Part shown: positions 1 through 9,380 of the stretch, in pieces
Layout: each line of letters opens with the position of its first letter
How positions within the stretch are numbered: the stretch's first letter is position 1
Notes under the pieces: generated by a model
Databases searched by the model: none
What the model saw: the letters and a program-made list of their open reading frames with translations, nothing else
Told to the model about the DNA's origin: nothing
Position numbers and translations under genes: made by a program
Assembly: GCA_041685045.1 (NCBI GenBank)
Contig: JAWLGP010000004.1
Coordinates: forward strand, 1 to 64,000
From: Thiohalomonas sp041685045
Lineage (GTDB): Bacteria > Pseudomonadota > Gammaproteobacteria > Thiohalomonadales > Thiohalomonadaceae
Length of the DNA stretch: 64,000 nucleotides
Direction: 5' to 3'

Positions 1-1
1 G

Positions 2-187
2 AACGTCGGCAGCATCCAAGGCAGCAGCTCCGTTGGTAAATTGTGCCGCCATGAGATCACAAAACCGGCCCGTCGTCCCCTTAGAAATTTCGATCGCCGT
101 ATACAGAAAACTGATCATCTCAGGTACGCGTTTGACGCCAGCGCCTATTGCTATAACGGGCTGGCGCATAAGGGGTTTTTATCTTAA
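2..187 (+). CDS. Possible 3' end of a gene that starts before the window
   Basis: The reading frame starting at base 2 is open from the window edge to a TAA at 185-187, about 61 codons. Its C-terminus reads RYAFDASAYCYNGLAHKGFL. The frame starting at base 3 is also open to a TAG slightly further on, so the coding frame is not certain. No family is recognised. The short gap to the next gene suggests co-transcription. A toxin C-terminus followed by an immunity gene would fit this arrangement, but nothing in the sequence proves it. Confidence 0.3.
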   Translation, partial: NVGSIQGSSSVGKLCRHEITKPARRPLRNFDRRIQKTDHLRYAFDASAYCYNGLAHKGFLS

Positions 188-202
188 CTAGACAGATATG
201 AT

Positions 203-1006
203 ATGAAAGTATTTGAATTGGATGACGGGCCGGAGGGTAACGAAGCGCGCAAGGAAGAGTGGCGAAAAATAAAACGCATACTAGACTTATATAGTTGGAA
301 AGATCAGTTGAGCAAAAAAACTCAGCGTTTGCACAAAGAGTGTTTTTTCACCGGGAACATCCCCTATGACCCAGTAAGAAAAAGGGCGCTATTTTATGCC
401 GCGCCATTTTTTGAGCTCTGGTACCACCCCGAGCCGAGCGAGGCCTTGGTAAAGGCGATATTTGCAAAACAGACGGGGCCTGAGGGGTTAAGGGCTTCGA
501 TGGATATGCTATTTAATATCCCAAGCCAGGAAGGTTGGGACAAGTTTGATCCAGTTTATGGGATTATGGGTGGGCGTGAAGAACTGGCAGTGAAGCTGCT
601 GATCCCAAGCTATACGCCGATGGAAGAGCGTTCGTTCCCTAATTCTTCTTATAGCTATTCAATGTGTCCCTCTGCCGAGTGGTTGGCAGCAAAATGTTTT
701 GGCGCCACATATGATTTGTTGTCTGAAAATGATTCATGGCGAGTTATACGCAACCTGCCAGGTCAGTTTTTATGGGACCATGTTTCTATTAACGCGTCTG
801 GCATTGGGAGTTATAGAAAACTGTTGTCTAACACCATTCCCATGATATTGGATTTTTACGATAGGAAAGGTCCGCACCGCGAAAACCCTGCCTCAATCGC
901 CCTGGCCGAAACGTTAAGAGCCCGCTTCGAAGCCCGAGACTTTTCTGAAACGCTAATGGAATATTGGGACAAAGCCAAGGCCGAGTACGAAGCAGGAAAA
1001 GCCTAA
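203..1006 (+). CDS. Protein of unknown function, 267 aa
   Basis: The product has no signal peptide or membrane segment. It is rich in aromatic residues and charge (Trp-rich N-terminal third, charged C-terminal helix ending KAKAEYEAGKA). I do not recognise the family. Base composition is visibly more AT-rich than the genes after 5 kb, which suggests acquisition by transfer. Its stop codon overlaps the start of the next gene by one base (TAATG), so the two are translationally coupled. An immunity-type protein is possible from the layout but is only inference. Confidence 0.6.
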   Translation: MKVFELDDGPEGNEARKEEWRKIKRILDLYSWKDQLSKKTQRLHKECFFTGNIPYDPVRKRALFYAAPFFELWYHPEPSEALVKAIFAKQTGPEGLRASMDMLFNIPSQEGWDKFDPVYGIMGGREELAVKLLIPSYTPMEERSFPNSSYSYSMCPSAEWLAAKCFGATYDLLSENDSWRVIRNLPGQFLWDHVSINASGIGSYRKLLSNTIPMILDFYDRKGPHRENPASIALAETLRARFEARDFSETLMEYWDKAKAEYEAGKA

Positions 1007-1413
1007 TGGAGATCGTCACCCACATAATATGCCGCTGCGCTGATGAAAAGCAACGTGATGCTATTGCCCGCTATATGGATCGAACACAACGCCCCGATTT
1101 CGGCGATGAAGTCGAAGAGGGTGAAGAGAAATACTTCGATGCATTGGAGTATACCGAGTATGCCCACAGCATCGAACGCTTAGGTCGTCATGGGTTAGAG
1201 CTGTTCTTTGACCTGAGCATCGATCCCAACGATGATTTGCCTGATCTATTGTTCGAACTAAACCAAGCTGGTGTAGTCGAGTTCGTCGCCCATGCCGAAT
1301 CGGATGAAGGTGGAAATTACTACTACACGATTGAAGGCGGCAAGGTATCACTTATTCCTCGCGGAGGAAAAAAGCGCTATAACGATTTCTATCGTAAATT
1401 AAAGGGGTCATAG
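1006..1413 (+). CDS. Acidic protein of unknown function, 135 aa
   Basis: The start is the ATG at 1006, which overlaps the upstream stop and has a purine-rich AGGAAAA just before it. The open frame extends 14 codons further upstream without a better start. The product is acidic (many Asp and Glu, for example EVEEGEEKYFDALEYTEY) with a basic C-terminal tail. No signal peptide or transmembrane segment is seen and no family is recognised. It shares the lower GC content and the operon of the preceding gene, so it probably works with it. Confidence 0.6.
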   Translation: MEIVTHIICRCADEKQRDAIARYMDRTQRPDFGDEVEEGEEKYFDALEYTEYAHSIERLGRHGLELFFDLSIDPNDDLPDLLFELNQAGVVEFVAHAESDEGGNYYYTIEGGKVSLIPRGGKKRYNDFYRKLKGS

Positions 1414-1436
1414 TCTAACAAAAATTCGAATAGGGG

Positions 1437-1534
1437 TGTCCCGTTTCCGCATGTCCGGAAGCACCAAGGCGTGCCCCGAGAGGAGCTGTCCCGTCCGCAC
1501 GTCCGGAAGCGCCGGGGTGTGCCCCGGGAGGAGC
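1437..1534. repeat. Tandem pair of about 50-bp repeats
   Basis: Two adjacent imperfect copies (1437-1486 and 1487-1534) share the blocks TGTCCCGT, CGTCCGGAAGC or TGTCCGGAAGC, and GTGCCCCG(A/G)GAGGAGC. They lie directly after the two unknown genes. The rest of 1535-1715 holds an 8-bp stem hairpin (TGGTTATC at 1594-1601 against GATAACCA at 1607-1614) and no convincing gene. The region probably marks the edge of an insertion. Confidence 0.6.
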
Positions 1535-1715
1535 ATTTTTTCGATTTCTGCTCGGCCAATGACCCGTGGAAAGCACGTTGTCCGCGTACTTGTTGGTTAT
1601 CTTGGCGATAACCAGCCGGAATTGGCGACTGTTGAACACGAACAGCCGCGACAAAGCACAAGAAACGCGGACAGTGACCTATCCGGCAATATTGCCCTTT
1701 GGCAAGGTCGCCCGC

Positions 1716-2379
1716 TTACCGCCGAAGATAATACCCTTGCAGCAACCCATCCCAGGCTTCGAACCAATACGCTTCCTGGAATTTCGGGATCTCCCTCTCG
1801 CCCGCCCAGACCTCCGCCGGGGTTCTGCCCGCCAAGGCCTGACGCGGCCGGATGTGGTTGTACCAGAGTCGGAACTGACCCAAGGCCCCGTTCAGATCCG
1901 ACAGGGAGTCGACGGACATTCGGTCCAGCTGGCGCTTCAGGGTCCCGAAAAACCGCTCTATGCGTCCGTTTTGCCAGGGGCAGCCCCGATCGATCCGCTG
2001 ATGGCCGATCCCCAGCAGGGCAAGACCCAACCGAAAGGTTCGCGACGTAAACACCGCTTCGTTGTCGGTGCGGATCTGGCGGGGCCGTCCGAAACGGATC
2101 ACGGCCCGCACAACCGCCTTCAGGATCGTGAGCGAGCGTTTGTCCGGCAGCGCCACCAGTTCCAGGTTCGCACGGGTGCCATGGTCGAGTAGCCCCAGGA
2201 TCGCATGGCCATTCCCGGCGCTGTCGACCTTGCCCGTCAGATCAAGACCCCACACCCGATTGGGCGGCGACGCCTTCGGCGCGCGCCGGCGGATCTCACG
2301 GCGCAGCCGCAGGATTTCGAGCTGATGTTTCCGACAGGCATCGTTGACGAAAGTCTTGCCGACACTGATCCCGTCCGCG
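1716..2379 (-). pseudogene. 5'-truncated DDE transposase (integrase core, IS481/IS3-like)
   Basis: The translation carries an rve-type integrase core: the first Asp in WGLDLTG, the second in IRTDNEAVF, and the Glu in the block WQNGRIERFFGTLKRQ. The C-terminal HIRPRQALAGRTPAEVW is also typical of these transposases. The helix-turn-helix N-terminal half is missing. Upstream the frame runs into short direct repeats instead of a transposase N-terminus, so the element is broken. IS481 or a relative is likely; the exact group is not resolved. Confidence 0.75.
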
Positions 2380-2380
2380 A

Positions 2381-2462
2381 GATAATAACCCGGACACCCA
2401 CGATAATAACCCGGACACCCACTGTAAAAAAGAGATAATAACCCGGACACCCACTGTAAAAA
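2381..2462. repeat. Short direct repeats GATAATAACCCGGACACCCA
   Basis: Three copies of GATAATAACCCGGACACCCA lie in a row (from 2381, 2402 and 2433), two of them followed by CTGTAAAAAA. The same motif recurs at about 4152 (cut short) and 4168. The repeats sit exactly where the transposase fragment loses its 5' part and where a segmental duplication begins, so they are probably remnants of element ends or the recombination site. Confidence 0.65.
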
Positions 2463-2636
2463 ACAAAGATGATCAAGCTGCGATGTGCCCCAAGGGGTTT
2501 GGGAAACTTGTTGGCATGGCCGTGAATTAGTCGTTTGTCGGCCAGAATCCGACGAAACAGTGCCGGTTGGCGAGAATTCGGGCGAGCGCTGGCCCGGCGG
2601 GAAGCCGAAGCGAGCAGTTCCGGTGCGGTGATTACC

Positions 2637-3632
2637 TCAGGCGAATAACGCGCGACAAGCCGTGGCGTTCGGTGTTCGTCGATAACCCAGTTCCTGACAG
2701 ACAGCCTTTAACCGCATGGCTGTGCCGACGAGCCCTTTGAAGCGGCTTTCGAATTGTTGTGTCATGTAAAGCCAGTGCTTGGGGTCTATTTGCAGCCGTT
2801 CAAGGATGGGCGGCAGACGGCTATCAATGGCACCGCGCTTGTCGTCCCTGAGCTGGCGACCGGTCCAGTCAACCAGGTCGAGGTAGTCGGTAATGCGAAA
2901 GGGGAGTCCCTTGGGCATATCACGGCGCGGGTTGCCGGCAAAAGGCAGCAGTCGTGCCGGTTGCTGTTCCGGTTCGTTCGGGGCGACCGCTTCCCTTGCC
3001 GCCTCGCTGCGTTCCTGCACACTGGTGAAGTCGGAACCTTCTGGCGTATCGGCCATCATCGCCCGGACCGGATTCAGGTCCACATAGGCCAGACAAGCGG
3101 CGAGGGCCTTCTCGTCCAACAGCGCCTGGGACTTGAACCGGCCCTCCCAGAAGCGGCCCGTGCAGCCGTCCTCGGCATTGGCCTTACGGGCGATGTCCTC
3201 GTTCAGGCAGCGCATGAGCCAACTGATGTCGGTCAGCCGCGTCCGCCACGACTCGACGAACACATCCAGCGCCCTTCGCTCGGCGGCCAACAGGCTCTCA
3301 CCGGCGAGATAACGCTGACTGAGCAGATTGCCGGCGAACAGGCGGTGCCAGCGCTTGACGACTTCCTCGGCATTCCACGACTGCGCTTGCTCGCTGTCGA
3401 CGGCCAGCACCAGATGGTAGTGGTTGGACATCACGGCATAGGCGGCGATATCGATCGCGAATATTTCTGCGAGTTCGAACAGGCGATCACGGATCCAGCC
3501 GCGGCGGTGTTCATAGCTCTCACCTGAAAGCGCGTCTTCGCCGCATAGAAAGGCTCGGCGCACGCAGCGGGAGACGCAGTGATAGTAGGGTGTCGCTTCG
3601 AGGGAGATTTGGATCTTCCTTGGTTTCGGCAT
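2637..3632 (-). CDS. REP-associated tyrosine transposase (RAYT, Y1/IS200-like)
   Basis: The 331-aa product is a Y1-type HUH transposase. YYHCVSRCVRRAFL lies near the N-terminus, the HUH metal motif is in MSNHYHLVL (about residues 69-77), and the candidate catalytic Tyr is in LAYVDLNPVRAMM. RAYTs are single-copy domesticated relatives of IS200/IS605 transposases that act on palindromic REP sequences. This is the only full-length copy of three in the window. The N-terminal MPKPRKIQISLEATPYYH suits a natural start. It probably acts on the GTTCCCACG palindromes found elsewhere in the window, but that link is inference. Confidence 0.85.
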   Translation of the reverse strand: MPKPRKIQISLEATPYYHCVSRCVRRAFLCGEDALSGESYEHRRGWIRDRLFELAEIFAIDIAAYAVMSNHYHLVLAVDSEQAQSWNAEEVVKRWHRLFAGNLLSQRYLAGESLLAAERRALDVFVESWRTRLTDISWLMRCLNEDIARKANAEDGCTGRFWEGRFKSQALLDEKALAACLAYVDLNPVRAMMADTPEGSDFTSVQERSEAAREAVAPNEPEQQPARLLPFAGNPRRDMPKGLPFRITDYLDLVDWTGRQLRDDKRGAIDSRLPPILERLQIDPKHWLYMTQQFESRFKGLVGTAMRLKAVCQELGYRRTPNATACRALFA

Positions 3633-3673
3633 GGCCGCGTCCTTGTTTTCGTTCCATCGCCTTCAACCTTCTC

Positions 3674-3773
3674 AAAAGGGCCGCGGGATGGCAAGCTTTT
3701 GAGTGGGTGTCTAGGTTAGGCACAAAAGGGCCGCGGGATGGCAAGCTTTTGAGTGGGTGTCTAGGTTAGGCAT
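3674..3773. repeat. 50-bp tandem direct repeat, two copies
   Basis: The unit starts AAAAGGGCCGCGGGATGGCA and ends GTCTAGGTTAGGC. It occurs at 3674 and again at 3724 with an exact 50-bp period, followed by an extra partial ATCTAGGTTAGGC. It lies just upstream of the RAYT gene. The remaining sequence up to 3882 shows no gene. Confidence 0.85.
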
Positions 3774-3882
3774 CTAGGTTAGGCATCTTTTAGCGCGAGC
3801 ACCGGCTTGGCGAGGTGGGGAGGCGGTGCAGGATTTTCTATCGGCGGCGACTCCTGTATGACAATTAACCTGATGTGCAACG

Positions 3883-4116
3883 ATGAAACTGAATCGTCTT
3901 GCAAGGAATAATTTTGAGATGCGGATTCGAAAAAGACGAACTGCTCGCTTGCTTTCTTTGGTTGGTGTGGGGCTGTGCTTTCTCGCTAGTGCAGTAGGGT
4001 TAGAAATGGGAAAGGAGTATAAGCTTATTTATATGCCGGTTGCAGCCTTGGGGTTTGCGTTGCTGGGAATTGGGTTTGTTTTGCATATGAGTGGGTTTGG
4101 TGATGAGCAGGACTAG
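3883..4116 (+). CDS. Small membrane protein, 77 aa, unknown function
   Basis: A strongly basic N-terminus (MRIRKRRTARLL) is followed by two hydrophobic segments (about residues 25-40 and 50-68) and a short acidic tail. This predicts a two-helix inner-membrane protein. The DNA is more AT-rich than its surroundings. It sits between two copies of the same duplicated transposase segment, so it may be cargo. No family is recognised and the start is not backed by a strong ribosome-binding site. Confidence 0.45.
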   Translation: MKLNRLARNNFEMRIRKRRTARLLSLVGVGLCFLASAVGLEMGKEYKLIYMPVAALGFALLGIGFVLHMSGFGDEQD

Positions 4117-4165
4117 CGCCAGAGACTGCGGCAAAAGGGGCGTCTTGTAGAGATAATAACCCGGA

Positions 4166-4905
4166 AGAGATAATAACCCGGACACCCACTGTAAAAAACA
4201 AAGATGATCAAGCTGCGATGTGCCCCAAGGGGTTTGGGAAACTTGTTGGCATGGCCGTGAATTAGTCGTTTGTCGGCCAGAATCCGACGAAACAGTGCCG
4301 GTTGGCGAGAATTCGGGCGAGCGCTGGCCCGGCGGGAAGCCGAAGCGAGCAGTTCCGGTGCGGTGATTACCTCAGGCGAATAACGCGCGACAAGCCGTGG
4401 CGTTCGGTGTTCGTCGATAACCCAGTTCCTGACAGACAGCCTTTAACCGCATGGCTGTGCCGACGAGCCCTTTGAAGCGGCTTTCGAATTGTTGTGTCAT
4501 GTAAAGCCAGTGCTTGGGGTCTATTTGCAGCCGTTCAAGGATGGGCGGCAGACGGCTATCAATGGCACCGCGCTTGTCGTCCCTGAGCTGGCGACCGGTC
4601 CAGTCAACCAGGTCGAGGTAGTCGGTAATGCGAAAGGGGAGTCCCTTGGGCATATCACGGCGCGGGTTGCCGGCAAAAGGCAGCAGTCGTGCCGGTTGCT
4701 GCGTCGGTTCGTTCGGGGCAACCGCCTCCTTTGCCGTCTCGCTGCGCTCCTGCACGCTAGTGAAGTCGGAATCTTCTGGCGTATCCGCCATCATCGCCCG
4801 GACCGGATTCAGGTCCACATAGGCCAGGCAAGCGGCGAGGGCCTTCTCGTCCAACAGCGCTTGGGACTTGTACCGGCCTTACCAGAGGCCGCCTGTGCGG
4901 CCCGT
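4166..4905 (-). pseudogene. Truncated second RAYT copy within a segmental duplication
   Basis: This stretch repeats 2431-3170 almost base for base, including the non-coding flank and the C-terminal about 170 codons of the transposase (4372-4868). The copy then degenerates (TTGGGACTTGTACCGG against CTGGGACTTGAACCGG). The N-terminal half with the HUH motif is missing, so it cannot be active. The few differences to the intact copy suggest a fairly recent duplication. Confidence 0.85.
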
Positions 4906-4932
4906 GGCGGTTGATCCCTGGCCTCTCGACCC

Positions 4933-5310
4933 TTAGCGAACACTCTCATCTACGGACTGCGAGGGAAATGAATTCTCGTAGATGATCACATCACCGTCAG
5001 CCCTAAACGGGCCATGAACCTCACCAGGCGGCCTGGAGGCGTAATAGCCGGGCTCCAACCAGATATCAAACGCCTCGTCATACAACCGGCCGGAGACGAC
5101 AAATATCTCTTCCGGATACGCGTGGGCTTTACCGCCAAATGCACCGGTGTAGTAGCCGTCCCTAAACCATGTCAGTCGGGTGTAATCCCCGCTTTCGTGA
5201 TCGATGGCCAAGGTTACTTGCCTCAAGTTTCCCTCGGAACCATCAATTTCTTCCCATCTCTTCGCATTGCGCGGATCCAGGGGGTTCCAGTAAGTCGCCG
5301 TTGTTTTCAT
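4933..5310 (-). CDS. Cupin-domain protein, 125 aa
   Basis: The product looks like a single small beta-barrel of the cupin class (ChrR-like or DUF4437-type): AFGGKAHAYPEEIFVVSGRLYD resembles cupin motif 1 and GYYASRPPGEVHGPF motif 2, with His and Glu residues that could bind a metal. The start ATG at 5310 gives MKTTATYWNPLD. No signal peptide is seen. The gene stands alone between a broken transposase and a divergent AraC regulator, so no pathway can be assigned. The substrate is unknown. Confidence 0.65.
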   Translation of the reverse strand: MKTTATYWNPLDPRNAKRWEEIDGSEGNLRQVTLAIDHESGDYTRLTWFRDGYYTGAFGGKAHAYPEEIFVVSGRLYDEAFDIWLEPGYYASRPPGEVHGPFRADGDVIIYENSFPSQSVDESVR

Positions 5311-5712
5311 ATGGCACCTGCGTTTAGTTGAATCTCAACAAGAGACCAATGGCCGAGCAGCAGCACCGCGCCCCAGTAGATGGGATGATTTCAGTGCCAT
5401 CATTCCATAACGCTGGTCGCATGCTGCTAACGATCCTAACATTTTGCAGGGAATGATTGGCTACTAACGCAAGCTGCCAGTTAGTGATCAATATCGAGAT
5501 CTGCCCATGGGCTTGCGCGCATCTCCCTCTCCGCGTTTTGCGACTGGCGGTAAGTCTGTGTCTCGCTCTGCACCGGCTTGACGGGGGAGGGGAGGGACTC
5601 GATACTCGCGCGTAAGCGGGCTGAGCGGTCATCGCGTCCCGAACTCTCCGAACGTTGCGACAAATCCACGACTCGTGCAGCCGACCAGAGAACAATCTGG
5701 AAAAAGGAAAAA

Positions 5713-6666
5713 GTGACGGCTTCTGCGCACGCTACGCCAAATCACGACAGCCTGCTCGAATACCGACGACGGATCGATCGGGCCGTCAGGTATATTCTGG
5801 CCAACATCGATCGACCGGTTTCCCTCGATGAGGCGGCCGAGGCGGCCTGCTTCAGCAAATTCCATTTTCACCGGGTGTTTACGGCGCTGATGAACGAACC
5901 GCCTGGCGAGTACGCCACACGCAAGCGGCTGGAGCGGGCGGCCATGCGAATGATCTATGCCAATGCGTCGGTGACAGCAGTGGCGGAGGACTACGGTTAC
6001 TCGTCGGTGGCTGCCTTCTCCAAAGCGTTCAAGCAATGGTTCGGTTGTCGGCCGACGGCGTTGAAGGCGATTCGGGAACGACTCGCGGCGGGTGACGACA
6101 AGCTGCAGACGCGGCACGGAAAGGTGGTAAGAGCCGATGATCTCTTCGTGCCGGGAGCGCCGGGGGATGATTCAGTCCGACGGGAGGCGGTCGAGCAGCG
6201 GGTTTCGCTGCGGCAGATCGAGGGTTTTGAGCTGCTCTACCTCTCCAGTGGCCGCGGCTACGACGTGGACAGCGTCTGGGAGACCTGGGCGGCGTTGCGG
6301 GAGCAGGTATGCACCGTCGCGGCGGAGACAGACTGTCGTTGGTTTGCCCTCAGTCACGACCACCCCGGGCTCACGCCGCGCGCGAAGTGTCGTTATGACG
6401 CCTGCGTCGCCCTGCCGCAGCAGGTGCGCTCGGCGCTGGCGCTGCCTTCGGTACAGGTCCCCGGCGGGCCATTCGCCATCTATCAGGTGGAAGGGCCGGA
6501 GGAGTCGATCCTCGGCCAATACCTGGAGTTCTACACGCTCTGGATGCCGCACAGCGGCTTTGAGCCGGCTGATTATCCCATCCTCGAACACTATCTGCCG
6601 GGAACCCGTCCTGGACACATCCGCGCCGAGCTGTGGGTGAAGATTCGGCCCGTGCGCTTCGTCTAA
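5713..6666 (+). CDS. AraC-family transcriptional regulator with GyrI-like sensor domain
   Basis: Two helix-turn-helix motifs of the AraC type occupy the N-terminal third (VSLDEAAEAACFSKFHFHRV and AVAEDYGYSSVAAFSKAFK), followed by a GyrI/SoxS-like small-molecule-binding domain to the C-terminus (YEFYTLWMP-like region, ELWVKIRPV). I chose the GTG at 5713 because AAGGA lies 6 bases upstream; the frame is open further back to 5578. The architecture matches Rob/BmrR-like regulators that sense lipophilic compounds. It lies just ahead of the amidase and could control it; this is inference. Confidence 0.85.
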   Translation: MTASAHATPNHDSLLEYRRRIDRAVRYILANIDRPVSLDEAAEAACFSKFHFHRVFTALMNEPPGEYATRKRLERAAMRMIYANASVTAVAEDYGYSSVAAFSKAFKQWFGCRPTALKAIRERLAAGDDKLQTRHGKVVRADDLFVPGAPGDDSVRREAVEQRVSLRQIEGFELLYLSSGRGYDVDSVWETWAALREQVCTVAAETDCRWFALSHDHPGLTPRAKCRYDACVALPQQVRSALALPSVQVPGGPFAIYQVEGPEESILGQYLEFYTLWMPHSGFEPADYPILEHYLPGTRPGHIRAELWVKIRPVRFV

Positions 6667-6845
6667 GGCCCTCGCAGGCACCCGTTCCGCGACACCGGCA
6701 CATACCCGTCCAAAATCCGATCGTCTCGTCCCGCCCCTGTCAACGCACTCGGCAACGGGATCACCACTTTAGCAAGACCGGACTAACGCTCGTCGACCCC
6801 AGCGGACCAGAATCACTGCCAATAGCAAAGCCCGTGGAGGTTGGC

Positions 6846-8249
6846 ATGAAACTGTCGGAATACGTCGGTCTGGACGCCCTCGGTATGGCGCAGTTGGTGA
6901 AGCACGGAGAGGTGACTGCCGGGGAGTTGATGGAGTGCGCCCTGTCCCAAGTGGCGAAGCGGGACATGTTCAACGCGGTGGCGTTCATCGACGAAGCCGC
7001 GGCCATGGAACGTGCGGCGCATGCGGCTAAAGGCCCGTTCCAGGGAGTGCCGTTCCTGGTCAAGGAATTGCTGAGCTATCCCGGCCTGCGCACCGCCATG
7101 GGATCACGGCTGTTCGCGGGGTATGTACCGACGGAGGGTTCGGCGTATACGCGCCGGGTGGACGAGTCCGGTCTGGTGGTATTCGGCAACAGCACCAGTT
7201 CGGAGTTCGGGCTGTTGGGAAGTACGGAAACCTTGTTGCACGGGCCAACCCGCAACCCGTGGGAGCCTGCGTACTCGGCCGGCGGCTCATCCGGGGGAAG
7301 CGCGGCGGCCGTGGCCGCGGGTATCGTGCCGTTGGCCCATGCCAGCGACGGGGGCGGGTCGACCCGGGTGCCGGCGTCGCTGTGCGGCCTGTTCGGATTC
7401 AAGCCGAGTGCCGGGCGCTGCGTGCCCGCCGGAGATCGCGGCAGACTGACGGAGCTGGTGGGCGAACACTGTATCAGCCGCAGCGTGCGCGACAGCGCCG
7501 CCCTGCTCGCGGCCACGGAGGCCACCGGTGCGGCGGCGCGATACGAACCGGTCGGCTTCTGCAGGGAGCCGGGCAGGCGGAGGCTTCGGATCGGCTATTA
7601 CACCCGAACGCTATTCGGGGGCGATGCGGAGGCGGAGGTGGCAGTCTCGCTGCAGGAGGTTGTGGAGCTGTGCCGGGGACTGGGCCACGAACTGGTGGCA
7701 ACGTCAGGGCCCGCGATTGACGGGAAGGCAGTGTCAGACGCCTTCTTCACCCTTGCCGGCTCCACAATGGCGCGGGTGGTGGCGACCATGGAACCGTTCC
7801 TGGGACGGCCGGTCGGGGAGGGGGAAATGGAGCCTTTCACCCTGGACCTGATTGGGTGGTATCGCGCGTTGGACGAGGGGGCGGTCGAGCGGGCGATGGT
7901 CGCCCTGCGTACGGCGTCGGAGCAGACGATCGGCTTCGCGGCGGGATTCGATCTGCTGCTTTGTCCCACGCTGGCGGGGGTGCCGAAACCGCTCGGGTTC
8001 CTATCGCCGCTGCTTGATCGGGAGGAGTTGGTGGCGCGCACCGAGGCCTACGTCGGCTACACACCGATTCACAACATGAGCGGAATGCCAGCAATGTCGG
8101 TGCCGCTTTCGTTGAGTCCGCAGGGTTTGCCGGTGGGGAGCCATTTCGCGGCGCTGCCCGGGGACGATGCGGTTTTGTTGGGCTTGGCCTATGAGTTGGA
8201 GGAGGCGTCGCCGTGGGTGGGGCGGCTTCCGTTGGATGCCGCCGTATGA
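6846..8249 (+). CDS. Amidase (amidase-signature family)
   Basis: The 467-aa product has the amidase-signature core: the glycine/serine-rich block AGGSSGGSAAAVAAG (about residues 145-159), the catalytic Lys in FLVKELL and the nucleophile region SDGGGSTRVPAS. These enzymes hydrolyse carboxamides with a Ser-cisSer-Lys triad in the cytoplasm. The start ATG at 6846 follows GGAGG at a good distance; the longer open frame upstream is not needed. The substrate is not predictable from sequence. GatA is unlikely because gatB and gatC are absent. Confidence 0.85.
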   Translation: MKLSEYVGLDALGMAQLVKHGEVTAGELMECALSQVAKRDMFNAVAFIDEAAAMERAAHAAKGPFQGVPFLVKELLSYPGLRTAMGSRLFAGYVPTEGSAYTRRVDESGLVVFGNSTSSEFGLLGSTETLLHGPTRNPWEPAYSAGGSSGGSAAAVAAGIVPLAHASDGGGSTRVPASLCGLFGFKPSAGRCVPAGDRGRLTELVGEHCISRSVRDSAALLAATEATGAAARYEPVGFCREPGRRRLRIGYYTRTLFGGDAEAEVAVSLQEVVELCRGLGHELVATSGPAIDGKAVSDAFFTLAGSTMARVVATMEPFLGRPVGEGEMEPFTLDLIGWYRALDEGAVERAMVALRTASEQTIGFAAGFDLLLCPTLAGVPKPLGFLSPLLDREELVARTEAYVGYTPIHNMSGMPAMSVPLSLSPQGLPVGSHFAALPGDDAVLLGLAYELEEASPWVGRLPLDAAV

Positions 8250-8512
8250 CCCGGTTTGCGATCGGAGTGCCAACGCCGGCGGCTGTCGGCGGACATTAAG
8301 CACAGGGCACCATTAACGCGGACATCCATCATAGCGCATCATAGCGGCACTGAACTTCGAGCAGGCTGCCAAGCGCGCGAGAGAGGGAGCCAAAAAAATG
8401 CGATCCGGCCGTCCGTGGGTGGGGAATTCTCCAAATTGGCAGCTGCCCATTGAGCAAAGGCGATGAGATACCTCGGCGTACAAGCCGATGGAGCGATGAG
8501 GACGAAAAGGGT

Positions 8513-9280
8513 TTAGGCGAGCAATGCGCGACAGGCCGCTGCGTTCGGTGTTCGTCGATAACCCAGTTCCTGACAGACGGCCTTTAGCCGGATGGCGGTG
8601 CCGACCAGCCCTTTGAAGTGGCTTTCGAACTGCCGGGTCATATACAGCCAATGCTTGGGGTCGATTTGCAGGCGTTCGAGGATGGGCGGCAGACGGCCAT
8701 CAATGGCGCCGCGCTTGTCGGCCCGGAGCTGGCGACCGGTCCAGTCAACCAAATCGAGGTAGTCGGTGACGCGAAAGGGGAGTCCCTTGGGCATGTCGCG
8801 GCGCGGGTTGCCGGCAAAAGGCAGCAGTCGTGCCGGTTGCTGTTCCGGTTCGTTCGGGGCGACCGCTTCCCTTGCCGCCTCGCTGCGTTCCTGCACACTG
8901 GTGAAGTCGGAACCTTCTGGCGTATCGGCCATCATCGCCCGGACCGGATTCAGGTCCACATAGGCGAGGCAAGCGGCGAGGGCCTTCTCGTCCAGCAGCG
9001 CCTGGGACTTGAACCGGCCTTCCCAGAAGCGCCCTGTGCAGCCGTCCTCGGCATTGGCCTTCCGGGCGACGTCCTCGTTCAGGCAGCGCATGAGCCAACT
9101 GATGTCGGTCAGCCGCGTCCGCCACGACTCGACGAACACATCCAGCGCCCTTCGTTCGGCGGCCAACAGGCTCTCACCGGCGAGATGACGCTGACTGAGC
9201 AGGTTGCCGGCGAACAGACTGTGCCAGCGCTTGATGACTTCATTGGCGTTCCACGCCTGCGCTTGGTACGAGTTCTTGCG
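8513..9280 (-). pseudogene. Third RAYT copy, 5'-truncated
   Basis: The frame encodes the C-terminal part of the transposase from about AWNANEVIKRWHSLFAGNLL to the end and is closely similar to the intact copy at 2637-3632. Homology stops near 9280, where unrelated sequence is joined. The N-terminal HUH region is lost. Its end also differs slightly (CRALLA against CRALFA), so it is more diverged than the copy at 4.4 kb. The stretch 8250-8512 between amidase and this fragment shows no gene. Confidence 0.85.
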
Positions 9281-9380
9281 AGACTGGATACGTTGGACAG
9301 GTCGAAGTCTCCGCCAAATCGGCCTGCTGGTGGGTATCCGAGCAGCTCGGCAGCGGGGGCTTCCAACTGGTCAACGCGTT

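Noticed and set aside
8466..8515. Hammerhead-like string GATGAGGACGAAA
   Set aside because: The conserved CUGAUGA core is incomplete (GCGATGAG) and no three-stem fold could be drawn.
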